In this document: positions 7,121-14,167 of the stretch, in pieces
Layout: each line of letters starts with the position of its first letter
Numbering within the stretch: the stretch's first letter is position 1
NCBI RefSeq assembly: GCF_008806345.1
Contig: NZ_VZZJ01000005.1
Location: 186,001-250,000, forward strand
Reading direction: 5' to 3'
Length of the DNA stretch: 64,000 nt
Source: Methylobacterium planeticum
Lineage (GTDB): Bacteria > Pseudomonadota > Alphaproteobacteria > Rhizobiales > Beijerinckiaceae
Notes under the pieces: generated by a model
The model's database searches: none
What the model was told of the DNA's origin: nothing
Seen by the model: only the letters and a program-made list of their open reading frames with translations
Made by a program: the position numbers and the translations under genes

Positions 7121-8706
7121 GGGCGCGCCCGCAGCACCTCAGCGAGGCGCCGCACCGCCGGCGCGATCGCCCGCTCGGGCAGGGCCGCGTAGCCGAGGAG
7201 CAGGCCGGGCTCGGCCGCCGACGCATCCGCGAAATAGGGGGAGAGGGCCGCCACCGTCAGGCCGGCGCGGGCGCAGGCCGCGGCCGCGCCGACGTCGTCG
7301 AAGGGGGCACCGAACCCGGGGTCGGGCCGGGCCACGAGGTGGAGGCCCCCGTCGAGGGGCGGGATCGCCAGGGTCCCGGCGAGGTGGCGGCCGGCCGCCT
7401 CCACCAGGGCGGCCTGCCGGGCGGCGTAGAGCTTGCGCGTCCGCCGCAGGTGGCTCGCGAAGTGCCCCTCGGCGATGAAGCGGGCGAGCGCCCCCTGGCC
7501 GAGGGCCGAGGCCGCGACGCCGGCGCGGCGCAGGGCGCGCTGCACCGGCTCGATCAGGGAGGGGGGCAGCACGAGGTAGCTCAGCTGCAGGGCCGGCAGC
7601 AGCACCTTCGAGACGCTGCCGACATAGATGACGCGCCCGTTCCGGTCGAGGGCGCTGAGGGGCGCCACCGGACGGCCGGTGTAGCGGTAGGCGCCGTCGT
7701 AATCGTCCTCGACGATCCAGCCCCCCGCCGCCTCCGCCCAGGCCAGCAGCGCGAGGCGGTTCTCCAGGCTCATCACGGTGCCGAGGGGATAATGCTGCGC
7801 GGGGGTCACCACGGCGAGCCGGGCCCCGGGGGCGAGGGCCCGCGCCCGCGCGGCGGAGAAGCCCTGCGGGCCGATCGGGACCGGCACGATGCGCAGGCCC
7901 GCCCCCCGGAGCGCCCGGGCGATGCCGGGGAAGCCCGGCTCCTCCACGAGGGCCGCCTCGCCCGGGTCGAGCAGGAGCTCGGCCAGGAGGCGCAGGCTCT
8001 GGCGGATGCTCGCGGTCAGGATCACGGCCTGCGCGCTGCAGGGCACCCCGCGCCCGGCCGCCAGATAGGCCGCCACCGCCGCGCGCAGGCGCGGATCCCC
8101 GAGGGCGTGGGCCTGCGCCGAGGCGCCGTCGCGCCACTCGGCCGCGAGGAGTTTCGCCCAGGTCTCGAACGGGAAGACGTCGAGGGCCGGCCGGCCGAGC
8201 GCGAAGGCGTCGGGGGTCGCGCCGTCCGGGAGGCCGGGATCCCCGGCATGGCCCTCCGCCTCGCCGGCCGCGAGCCGGGCGCCGCGCCGCGACAGGACCG
8301 GCGCGGCGTCGGCGGGGGTCCGGGCGGGGTCCGGGGCGGGCGGCCCGGCCGTGAGGTCGTCCGGCAGCGACGCGGCCACCCGCGTGCCGGAGCCGGGGCG
8401 GGCCGCGAGGTAGCCCTCGGCGGCGAGCTGCTCCAGGGCGAGCAGCACGGTGCCGCGGGCGCAGCCGAGATCGGCCGCGAGCACGCGGGACGCGGGCAGG
8501 CGCGCCCCGGGGGCGAGCCGCCCGGCCAGGATCGCGCCGCGCAGGGCCTCCCGCAGCTGCGCGTGCAGGGGCTGTGGCGCGGCCGGATCGAGGCCGAGCT
8601 GCAGCGGCAGCTCGGCGCGGGCGGGGACCTGGGAGCGAGCCCGGGAGCGAGCCTGGGAGCGAGCCTGGGAGGGGGCCCGGGAGCGAGGGCGGGAGCGGGT
8701 GCTCAT
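7117..8706 (-). CDS. MocR-type regulator: GntR HTH fused to an aminotransferase-like PLP domain
   Basis: 529 residues. After a repetitive Arg/Ser-rich N terminus, a GntR winged helix spans about residues 35-105 (PLHAQLREALRGAILAGRLAPGARLP, ASRVLAADLGCARGTV). It is followed by a fold-type I aminotransferase domain (about residues 160-525) with the PLP-site EDDYDGAYRY and the Schiff-base lysine in GSVSKVLLPALQLSYLVLP. Such proteins sense a PLP-amine adduct and rarely act as aminotransferases. The gene is divergent from a PaiB and GNAT pair, with an inverted repeat between them. The first 24 codons are a 12-bp tandem repeat, so the true start could be further in. It overlaps the broken rhodanese gene downstream. 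Confidence 0.9.
   Translation of the reverse strand: MSTRSRPRSRAPSQARSQARSRARSQVPARAELPLQLGLDPAAPQPLHAQLREALRGAILAGRLAPGARLPASRVLAADLGCARGTVLLALEQLAAEGYLAARPGSGTRVAASLPDDLTAGPPAPDPARTPADAAPVLSRRGARLAAGEAEGHAGDPGLPDGATPDAFALGRPALDVFPFETWAKLLAAEWRDGASAQAHALGDPRLRAAVAAYLAAGRGVPCSAQAVILTASIRQSLRLLAELLLDPGEAALVEEPGFPGIARALRGAGLRIVPVPIGPQGFSAARARALAPGARLAVVTPAQHYPLGTVMSLENRLALLAWAEAAGGWIVEDDYDGAYRYTGRPVAPLSALDRNGRVIYVGSVSKVLLPALQLSYLVLPPSLIEPVQRALRRAGVAASALGQGALARFIAEGHFASHLRRTRKLYAARQAALVEAAGRHLAGTLAIPPLDGGLHLVARPDPGFGAPFDDVGAAAACARAGLTVAALSPYFADASAAEPGLLLGYAALPERAIAPAVRRLAEVLRARP
8631..8702. repeat. 12-bp tandem repeat, six units, at the 5' end of the mocR-type gene
   Basis: Six consecutive 12-bp units based on GGGAGCGAGCCT (8631-8642, 8643-8654, 8655-8666, 8667-8678, 8679-8690, 8691-8702) end four bases from the start codon at 8706. 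Units 2 and 3 are identical. Read on the minus strand they encode a low-complexity Arg-Ser-Gln-Ala leader. Copy number could vary without shifting frame. Confidence 0.85.
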
Positions 8707-8727
8707 GGGGTCCGTCACGGCGGAAGT

Positions 8728-8755
8728 GGTCCAGTCGGATGCGGGAAAATGGACC
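8728..8755. promoter_or_regulatory. Candidate MocR operator (GGTCCA / TGGACC inverted repeat)
   Basis: GGTCCA at 8728-8733 and its reverse complement TGGACC at 8750-8755 are separated by 16 bp. The contexts AAGTGGTCCAG and AAATGGACCTT also resemble one another as direct repeats, as reported for MocR-type binding boxes. The site lies in the 112-bp gap between mocR and paiB, so it probably governs both. Confidence 0.5.
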
Positions 8756-8818
8756 TTCCGGATGGGCCGCCTTTCGTCAAGGTGCGGGCTCCACCCGCAG
8801 CCCCGAGCCGAGGCCCCC

Positions 8819-9472
8819 GTGTACCAGCCCCCCCATTTCCGCGAGGACGACCGCGCCCCCCAGCACGCGCTGATCCGCACCCATCCCCTCGGGCTCCTGA
8901 TCAGCGCGGGCGCGGGCGGGCTGATGGCGAACCCGCTGCCCTTCCTGCTCGACGCCGACGGGGACGGTCCCGGCACGCTGCGGGCGCATCTCGCCCGCGC
9001 CAACGCGCAGTGGCGCGACCTCGACGGGCTCGCCGAGTGCCTCGTGGTGTTCCAGGGCCCCCAGGCCTACGTGACGCCCTCCTGGTACGCGACCAAGCGC
9101 GAGACCGGCAAAGTGGTGCCGACCTGGAACTACGCCACCGTCCAGGCCTGGGGCCGGCCGCGCCTCGTCGAGGATCCGGCCTGGCTGCGCCGGCAGATCG
9201 ACGACCTCACCCGGGCTCAGGAGGCGGGGCGGGCCGCGCCCTGGTCGGTGGCGGACGCGCCGCCCGCCTTCACGGCCGCGCAGCTGCGCGGCATCGTGGG
9301 GATCGAGATCGCGCTCACCCGGCTCGCCGGAAAGTGGAAGGTGAGCCAGAACCGGCCCGAGGCGGACCGGGCCGGCGTGGTGGCGGGCCTGACGCGGGAG
9401 GCCGGGGCGGACGACCCGATGGCCCGCCTCGTCGCGGCGCGGGGCGGCCGGGCCGCCGGGACGGCGTCGTGA
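8819..9472 (+). CDS. FMN-binding negative transcriptional regulator, PaiB family
   Basis: 217 residues with the PaiB split-barrel signature: start VYQPPHFREDD, then LGLLISAGAGGLMANPLPFLLD, GPQAYVTPSWYATK, VVPTWNYATVQAWG and IEIALTRLAGKWKVSQN. In Bacillus, PaiB with PaiA (a polyamine N-acetyltransferase) represses sporulation and degradative enzymes; in proteobacteria PaiB proteins are common MocR neighbours and their role is unsettled. The start is GTG at 8819. A GNAT gene overlaps its stop by four bases (GTGA), reproducing the PaiB-acetyltransferase pairing. Confidence 0.9.
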   Translation: MYQPPHFREDDRAPQHALIRTHPLGLLISAGAGGLMANPLPFLLDADGDGPGTLRAHLARANAQWRDLDGLAECLVVFQGPQAYVTPSWYATKRETGKVVPTWNYATVQAWGRPRLVEDPAWLRRQIDDLTRAQEAGRAAPWSVADAPPAFTAAQLRGIVGIEIALTRLAGKWKVSQNRPEADRAGVVAGLTREAGADDPMARLVAARGGRAAGTAS

Positions 9473-10173
9473 GCGCGCGCGTCAATGCCGCGGGCCAGCC
9501 GATCGGCCCCGCCCTGCCGGGCTGGACGCCGCGGCCGCGGCCGCCGCGCGCTTCCATGCAGGGCCGCCTCTGCCGGATCGTGCCCCTCGACCCCGACCGC
9601 CACGCCGCCGACCTCTACGCGGCCCTGAGCCCGGACCCGGCGCGCTGGACCTACCTGCCCGCCGAGCCCCCCGCGAGCGCGGCCGCCTACCGCGACCGCC
9701 TCGCCGGGATCGCGGCGAGCACGGACCCGCTGCACCACGCCATCCTCGACGCCGCGGGCGACCGCGCGCTCGGGCTCGCCGCCTACCTGCGGATCGAGCC
9801 GGCCCACGGGGTGATCGAGGTCGGGCACATCCATTTCGGGCCGGACCTCGCGGGCCGGGCCGCCGGCACCGAGGCGATGGCCCTGATGATGGCCCGCGCC
9901 TTCGACGAGCTCGGCTACCGGCGCTACGAGTGGAAGTGCGACAGCCTGAACGCGCCCTCGCGCGCCGCGGCTCTGCGCTACGGCTTCACCCACGAGGGCG
10001 TCTTCCGCCATGCCGTCGTGACCAAGGGGCGCTCGCGCGACACGGCGTGGTTCTCGGTCACCGACGCCGAGTGGCCGCGCCTGCGCCAGGCCTTCGCGGC
10101 CTGGCTCGACCCCGGCAATTTCGACGCGGCCGGGCGCCAGCGCCGGTCCCTTCCGGAGTTCCGCGGCGCCTGA
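9469..10173 (+). CDS. GNAT family N-acetyltransferase (RimJ/RimL type)
   Basis: 234 residues, GTG start overlapping the paiB stop. The Acetyltransf_3-type domain covers about residues 35-190, with the acetyl-CoA-binding region IHFGPDLAGRAAGTEAMALM and the following GYRRYEWKCDSLNAPSRAAALRYGF, and FRHAVVTKGRSRDTAWFSV near the end. These marks place it with RimJ/RimL-like enzymes that acetylate protein N termini, polyamines or small amines. Translational coupling to PaiB and control by the divergent MocR point to a small amine as substrate, which is inference. Confidence 0.88.
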   Translation: MSARVNAAGQPIGPALPGWTPRPRPPRASMQGRLCRIVPLDPDRHAADLYAALSPDPARWTYLPAEPPASAAAYRDRLAGIAASTDPLHHAILDAAGDRALGLAAYLRIEPAHGVIEVGHIHFGPDLAGRAAGTEAMALMMARAFDELGYRRYEWKCDSLNAPSRAAALRYGFTHEGVFRHAVVTKGRSRDTAWFSVTDAEWPRLRQAFAAWLDPGNFDAAGRQRRSLPEFRGA

Positions 10174-10911
10174 GCCGGCCGCGCCCGGCCGGAACCCCGA
10201 CCCCGGCCCCTCGGCCTGTCCGGATTCCGGCAGGGCGGGGGGCGAAGCCTGTTGCAGCCTCGCCACGCTCGGGGGCCTCCGGCGAGGGGGCCGGGGCACC
10301 CCTTGACCGACGATTCACCCGTCCGGCCCGGGACCCTTCCGAACGAAGCGCGATCGATCGCCCCGGGCGATCGGCGTCACAATCGGACGCGCCGCGTCTC
10401 GGCACGTCGCCATCACGGCAAGGCACGACCCGGCCTTGATCCGGCGAAACCTGCGCGCCCCGCGGAGACGCGTGCGCGGGATCGGCTGCCCGACCTCCCG
10501 GGGCCGGCCCCCGCCGCAATCGAGGGCCCGGAGCGGGAACTTGGCCGGCACCGCCGGGTTGCTGCGCCGCCCGATCACGGCGGACTCCCTCCGGGTCTCC
10601 CTCCGCTCCGGCCGGAACGGCGTCTCCGGGACGAGGCCGACGGGGGATTCGCGGGCCATGCCGATCTGCCCGACGATCGTCTGGGCGAGGCGCAGCGCGA
10701 TCGCCGGGACGCGGCGCTCGTCCCCCCGGCGGCTCCGAGCCGGGCGCATCCTGCAGGACGGGGCCGGCTACGCGCTCACGGACTGATGCGGTCGCAATCC
10801 GGCGCTAGACATGCTTTCAGTGCATAGATGATGTGTGGGATGTGGTATGCCAATCCGCGTTGTGCAGTGCCATATCGGCCTCATCGCAATCGCCCACCGG
10901 GACATTCTCCG
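10174..10911. other. 738-bp gap without a convincing gene
   Basis: Open frames exist on both strands but their translations are Arg/Pro-rich and show no domain, ribosome site or conserved start. The gap holds a perfect 12-bp palindrome GCGATCGATCGC (10350-10361) and a less GC-rich stretch around 10790-10880 that may carry the promoter of the small membrane protein at 10912. Confidence 0.6.
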
Positions 10912-11079
10912 ATGATCACCCTGTCCGTCGCCGCCCTGATCGCCGTTTCCGCCCTCAACGTCTCCCTGGTCGCCTTCGTGGCCGACCGCCTGACCCCCGC
11001 CGCGGGCGCCCCCGTCTCGGCAGGCGCGCCGATCGCCGTCAACGAGAACAGCCCGGTCCGGGCCAGGGCCGCCGCGTAA
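10912..11079 (+). CDS. Small single-span membrane protein, unknown
   Basis: 55 residues starting MITLSVAALIAVSALNVSL. Residues 2-25 form one hydrophobic segment that could be a membrane anchor or an uncleaved signal; the rest is Ala/Pro-rich and ends in Arg-Ala repeats. The upstream frame is open to 10828 but its sequence is not conserved-looking. No family is recognised. The gene stands alone between long gaps, so the call rests on the hydrophobic start only. Confidence 0.45.
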   Translation: MITLSVAALIAVSALNVSLVAFVADRLTPAAGAPVSAGAPIAVNENSPVRARAAA

Positions 11080-11115
11080 TCCGCGGCCGGGCCGGTCACT
11101 CCGGCCCCGCCGGGC

Positions 11116-11199
11116 CGATCTTGCCGGCCCCGATCTTGCCGGCCCCCGATCTTGCCGACCCCCGATCTTGCCGGCCCTCAATCCTGCCGGCCCCTGATC
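11116..11199. repeat. 15-16-bp tandem repeat, about five to six units
   Basis: Degenerate copies of CGATCTTGCCGGCCC run head to tail in the gap after the small membrane protein gene. The first two are exact (11116-11130, 11131-11145); later ones have one extra C or substitutions (TGATCC, CAATCC). Confidence 0.8.
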
Positions 11200-11327
11200 C
11201 GACGATCCGACCGACGCGCCGCGGAGCCATCCGGGGCGCGTTCTCTCATTCCCGGCATCCCGGTTCGCGCCGCGCCGCAGCAGAGCCCTCGGGGCCTGGC
11301 TCGGACGTCCTCGCGAGGCGCCGGCCG

Positions 11328-11708
11328 TCACGGCCTGCGCGCGAGCCGCAGGGGGAAGCTGAGCTCGGTGATGCCGGCCCGGGTCAGGAGCGCGGGCGGC
11401 GGCGGGGTGAAGGGGCTCGCGGACCGCGCGGCAGCGAGCGCCCGCGCGTCGAGGTCGGGGGAGCCCGAACTGCGCTCGACGAAGACCCGGTTCACGAAGC
11501 CGTCCGCCGCGACCTGCACCCGGATCGTCACGGTGCCGCGGGCCTTCGCGCCGGACGGGTCGCTCCGGGCGCGGTCCGCCTTGTCGATCCGGGTGACGAG
11601 GTCCGAGAGCCAGCCCTGCACGTCCGGGGTGGCCTGCGCCCGCGCCGCCCCCGGGCCGAGGAGGGCGGCGCAGAGGCCGAGCGAGCGGACGAGCGTGCGA
11701 AGCGGCAT
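11328..11708 (-). CDS. TonB C-terminal-domain periplasmic protein
   Basis: 126 residues with a cleavable signal peptide (positive MPLRTLVRS, hydrophobic core, probable cleavage after ARAQA near residue 26). The rest is a TonB_C-type domain: RGTVTIRVQVAADGFVNRVFVERSSGSPDLDARALAAARSASPF is the classic beta-alpha-beta of TonB tails. The protein lacks the membrane-anchored proline-rich N-terminal region of a genuine TonB, so it may be a periplasmic TonB-like adaptor or a degenerate energy-transducer fragment. No exbBD or receptor gene is nearby. Confidence 0.75.
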   Translation of the reverse strand: MPLRTLVRSLGLCAALLGPGAARAQATPDVQGWLSDLVTRIDKADRARSDPSGAKARGTVTIRVQVAADGFVNRVFVERSSGSPDLDARALAAARSASPFTPPPPALLTRAGITELSFPLRLARRP

Positions 11709-11952
11709 CGCGGCACCATGATGATCGTCCCCCCGGCCCGGGACGCTACGGCCACTTCCTGAAGGAACCTAGCACCCGCCCCGATCCCCGGTGTGCCAGG
11801 GCACCCGCGCGGCGCGGGTGCGGCGCGGGACCGGCGCCCGCGCGGCGCGGCAGCGGTGCCCGGGGCCGGTTTCGCCGGCGCCGGGATTTCTGCTAGCCAG
11901 ACCGGGATTGGATCGAGCGCCCGCGCGGCCGGATCCGCGCGGGGAACGCTCG

Positions 11953-13029
11953 ATGGACGGCGGCGGGACGGGGGGATCTTGGCGGCGCCGGACCCTGCGC
12001 GCCTTCGCCCGGGCCGGCCTGGCTTTGGCCGCCATCGTCATTTTGACGGCCGCGGCCGGCGGCGCGGCGGCCGGCGAGCGCATCCCGATCACCATCTACA
12101 CGGCGATCGAGAACGAGCAGATCGCCGCGATCGACGCGGGCCTGCGCCGCGCCGTGCCGGAGGTCGAGCCCCTGTGGACGCGGGGCTCGACGGGGGTGAT
12201 CACCGACCGGCTGCTCGCCGAGGCGGCGCAGCCGCAGGCCGACCTCGTCTTCGGGCTCGCGGCCTCGAGCCTGACCCTCCTCAAGCAGGCGGGGCTGCTC
12301 GCCGCCTACGAGCCCCCCGGCGCCGGGGGCCTGCGCTCGCTCTTCCGGGACCCGACGCCGCCCCATGCCTGGACCGGGATGGATGCCTATCTCGGGGCGA
12401 TCTGCTTCAACGCCGGGCGGGCCGCCGCGGCGGGGCTGCTGCCGCCGCAGCTCTGGCGGGAATTGCTGGCCCCCGGCCTGAAGGGGCAGATCGCGATGCC
12501 GAACCCCAACCTCTCGGGCACGGGCTTCCTGCTCGTGGCCGGCTGGCTGCAGAGCATGGGGGAGGCGGGCGGCTGGGCCTACATGGATGCCCTCGACCAG
12601 AACGTCTCGGCCTATCTCCCCTCGGGCTCCGCCCCCTGCTACGCCGCCGCCCGCGGGGAGGTGATCGCGGGCCTCTCCTTCGACATGCGGGCCGCCACCG
12701 AGAAGGCGAACGGGGCGCCGATCGACATCATCGTGCCGGTGGACGGCGTCGGCTGGGAGCAGGAGGCCGTCGCGATCCTGGGGAGCACGCGCCACCGCGC
12801 GCTCGCCCAGCGGATCGTCGACTGGGCGGCCTCGCGGGAGGCCAACGAGATCTACGCCCGCAGCTTCGCGGTCGTCGCCGACCCGGACGTCTCGAACCCG
12901 CACTCGATCTACCCGCCCCACGCGGAGGCCCGGATGATCCGCAACGACCTCGCCTGGGGGGCGGCCAACCGCGCCCGCATCCTGCGCGAGTGGACCCGGC
13001 GCTACGGCGCCAAGGCCCGCCCGGGCTGA
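11953..13029 (+). CDS. ABC transporter substrate-binding protein, 2-aminoethylphosphonate type
   Basis: 358 residues from ATG 11953 (GGGGAA ribosome site). A signal peptide occupies residues ~1-41 (RRR, long Ala/Leu core, cleavage near GGAAAGE). The mature part follows the putative 2-aminoethylphosphonate/Fe3+ binding-protein family: ITIYTAIENEQIAAIDAGLR, WTRGSTGVITDRLLAEAAQP, ADLVFGLAASSLTLLKQAGLL, IAMPNPNLSGTGF and SFDMRAATEKANGAP. No permease, ATPase or phosphonatase gene lies beside it, so partners must be elsewhere. A ferric-iron role is the main alternative. Confidence 0.85.
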   Translation: MDGGGTGGSWRRRTLRAFARAGLALAAIVILTAAAGGAAAGERIPITIYTAIENEQIAAIDAGLRRAVPEVEPLWTRGSTGVITDRLLAEAAQPQADLVFGLAASSLTLLKQAGLLAAYEPPGAGGLRSLFRDPTPPHAWTGMDAYLGAICFNAGRAAAAGLLPPQLWRELLAPGLKGQIAMPNPNLSGTGFLLVAGWLQSMGEAGGWAYMDALDQNVSAYLPSGSAPCYAAARGEVIAGLSFDMRAATEKANGAPIDIIVPVDGVGWEQEAVAILGSTRHRALAQRIVDWAASREANEIYARSFAVVADPDVSNPHSIYPPHAEARMIRNDLAWGAANRARILREWTRRYGAKARPG

Positions 13030-13061
13030 GGCATTGCGAGGGCCTCAGGCTGAGGGGCGCC

Positions 13062-13412
13062 TCACGGGCCGATCACCTTCGGGCCGGGCTTCTCCTGGCC
13101 GATCTCCTGTCGGCCAACCGCCTCCTGGCCGATCTCCGGATCCGTCGCCGCGACGTCGCGCAGGCCCGCCCAGGCCTTCCACTGCTCCCAGGCCTCGCCG
13201 AGGGCCGCCGCCGCGGCCTCCCGCGCGGGCGAGACCCCGCCGCGGCGGAAGGGCAGCGCGCCGATGTCGAGGCTCATGCCCCAGCCCCATTGCTCGGCCG
13301 GCGGCGGGTCCGGGCAGATGCAGTCGATCCGCCCGACGATCAGGGCCCCGCTCGTCGCGAAATAGGTCTCCCGCGGGTGGTCCTGCAGACGCGTGTAGAC
13401 GAGCTCGGCCAT
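13062..13412 (-). CDS. Hypothetical protein with repetitive C-terminal tail
   Basis: 116 residues. GGAGGAGC precedes the ATG at 13412. The N-terminal two thirds (MAELVYTRLQDHPRETYFA, GRIDCICPDPPPAEQWGWGM) look globular with two cysteines, and no family is recognised. The last ~30 residues are a Gly-Gln-Glu/Pro-rich tail (IGQEAVGRQEIGQEKPG) made by repeated GGCCGATCTCCT-like DNA. It is convergent with the binding-protein gene, which ends 32 bp away. Confidence 0.65.
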   Translation of the reverse strand: MAELVYTRLQDHPRETYFATSGALIVGRIDCICPDPPPAEQWGWGMSLDIGALPFRRGGVSPAREAAAAALGEAWEQWKAWAGLRDVAATDPEIGQEAVGRQEIGQEKPGPKVIGP

Positions 13413-13532
13413 GCTCCTCCCTCTCCGCAGGCGGGCGGGCGGCGGCGCGCGCCCACGGCGCGCAATGCGGGTCCGGGGCAGGTCCGGGATGGATCCGGGC
13501 GGGGGCCGGCGCCGCGTCGAGGCGGTCGCGGC

Positions 13533-13724
13533 CTAGGCGCGCGGGGACGGCTTCCGCGAGGCGCGCGCCATCTCGATCAGCTCGGGCGTCGTCAGGCAAT
13601 GGACCGAAGGGTGGAACCCGTCGATCCGCGCCCCGGCGATCATCATGCCGCCGCGCAGGATCTTGATGTCGCGCCGAAACCAAGCCGTCGCCAGACGAAC
13701 GACCCCCACCACACCAGCCATCAT
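13533..13724 (-). CDS. Small hypothetical protein
   Basis: 63 residues starting MMAGVVGVVRLATAWFRRDI. It has one short hydrophobic stretch, then a basic segment and HPSVHCLTTPELIEMARASR with a single cysteine. A G-rich Shine-Dalgarno-like run precedes the start (two adjacent ATG codons at 13724 and 13721). No family is recognised. The amino-acid composition is balanced, unlike the Arg/Pro-rich shadow frames, which supports a real gene; upstream extension of the frame does not look coding. Confidence 0.5.
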   Translation of the reverse strand: MMAGVVGVVRLATAWFRRDIKILRGGMMIAGARIDGFHPSVHCLTTPELIEMARASRKPSPRA

Positions 13725-14167
13725 TGCCCCCCCGCAAATCAGCCCCCCGACGCTAGCCGCATCGGAACTACTCCGGAAGATTTCGCCGATCCTGCGTACG
13801 ATCCCAGACAAACCGCCGGGCCGGAGCCCGAACCAGAGCCGGCGCCTTGACGGCGGGGGCCGTGGCGGCGGGCGCCGTGACGGCCGGGCGGCCCTGTCAC
13901 CCAAAAGCCGGCCTCCGGGACGCGGGCGGGGGGCGCGGGCTTTCCCCCCACCCTCGAATCTGTTCTCTGATCGGCATCCCCGCGGCCCGGGCTCCGGACC
14001 GCGGGGCGTCATGTGCGGACGTGACGCCGGAGGGATCGCCGCGCGCGGGCGGAGACCGCGCCCCCCGTCGGGGATCGTCGGCGGCTCGGCGTCGGCGTTC
14101 CGTCACGAAGTTCTGCGAGGCCGGGGCATCCGGCGGGCCGGCAGGCACGCGCGACAGGAGATCGGCG
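13725..14167. other. 443-bp gap upstream of the glutamate dehydrogenase gene
   Basis: No gene is supported here. The left half contains imperfect GGCGGCGGGCGCCGTGACGG-like repeats (13850-13890). The right half leads to a good ribosome site (AGGAG at 14157-14161) and presumably holds the promoter of the NAD-GDH gene, though no clear -35/-10 pair is visible. Confidence 0.5.

Noticed and set aside
10315-10749. A possible 144-residue minus-strand protein in the long gap after the GNAT gene
   Set aside because: The Arg/Pro-rich translation, weak start and an equally long open frame on the other strand make coding unlikely; I list the region as a gap.
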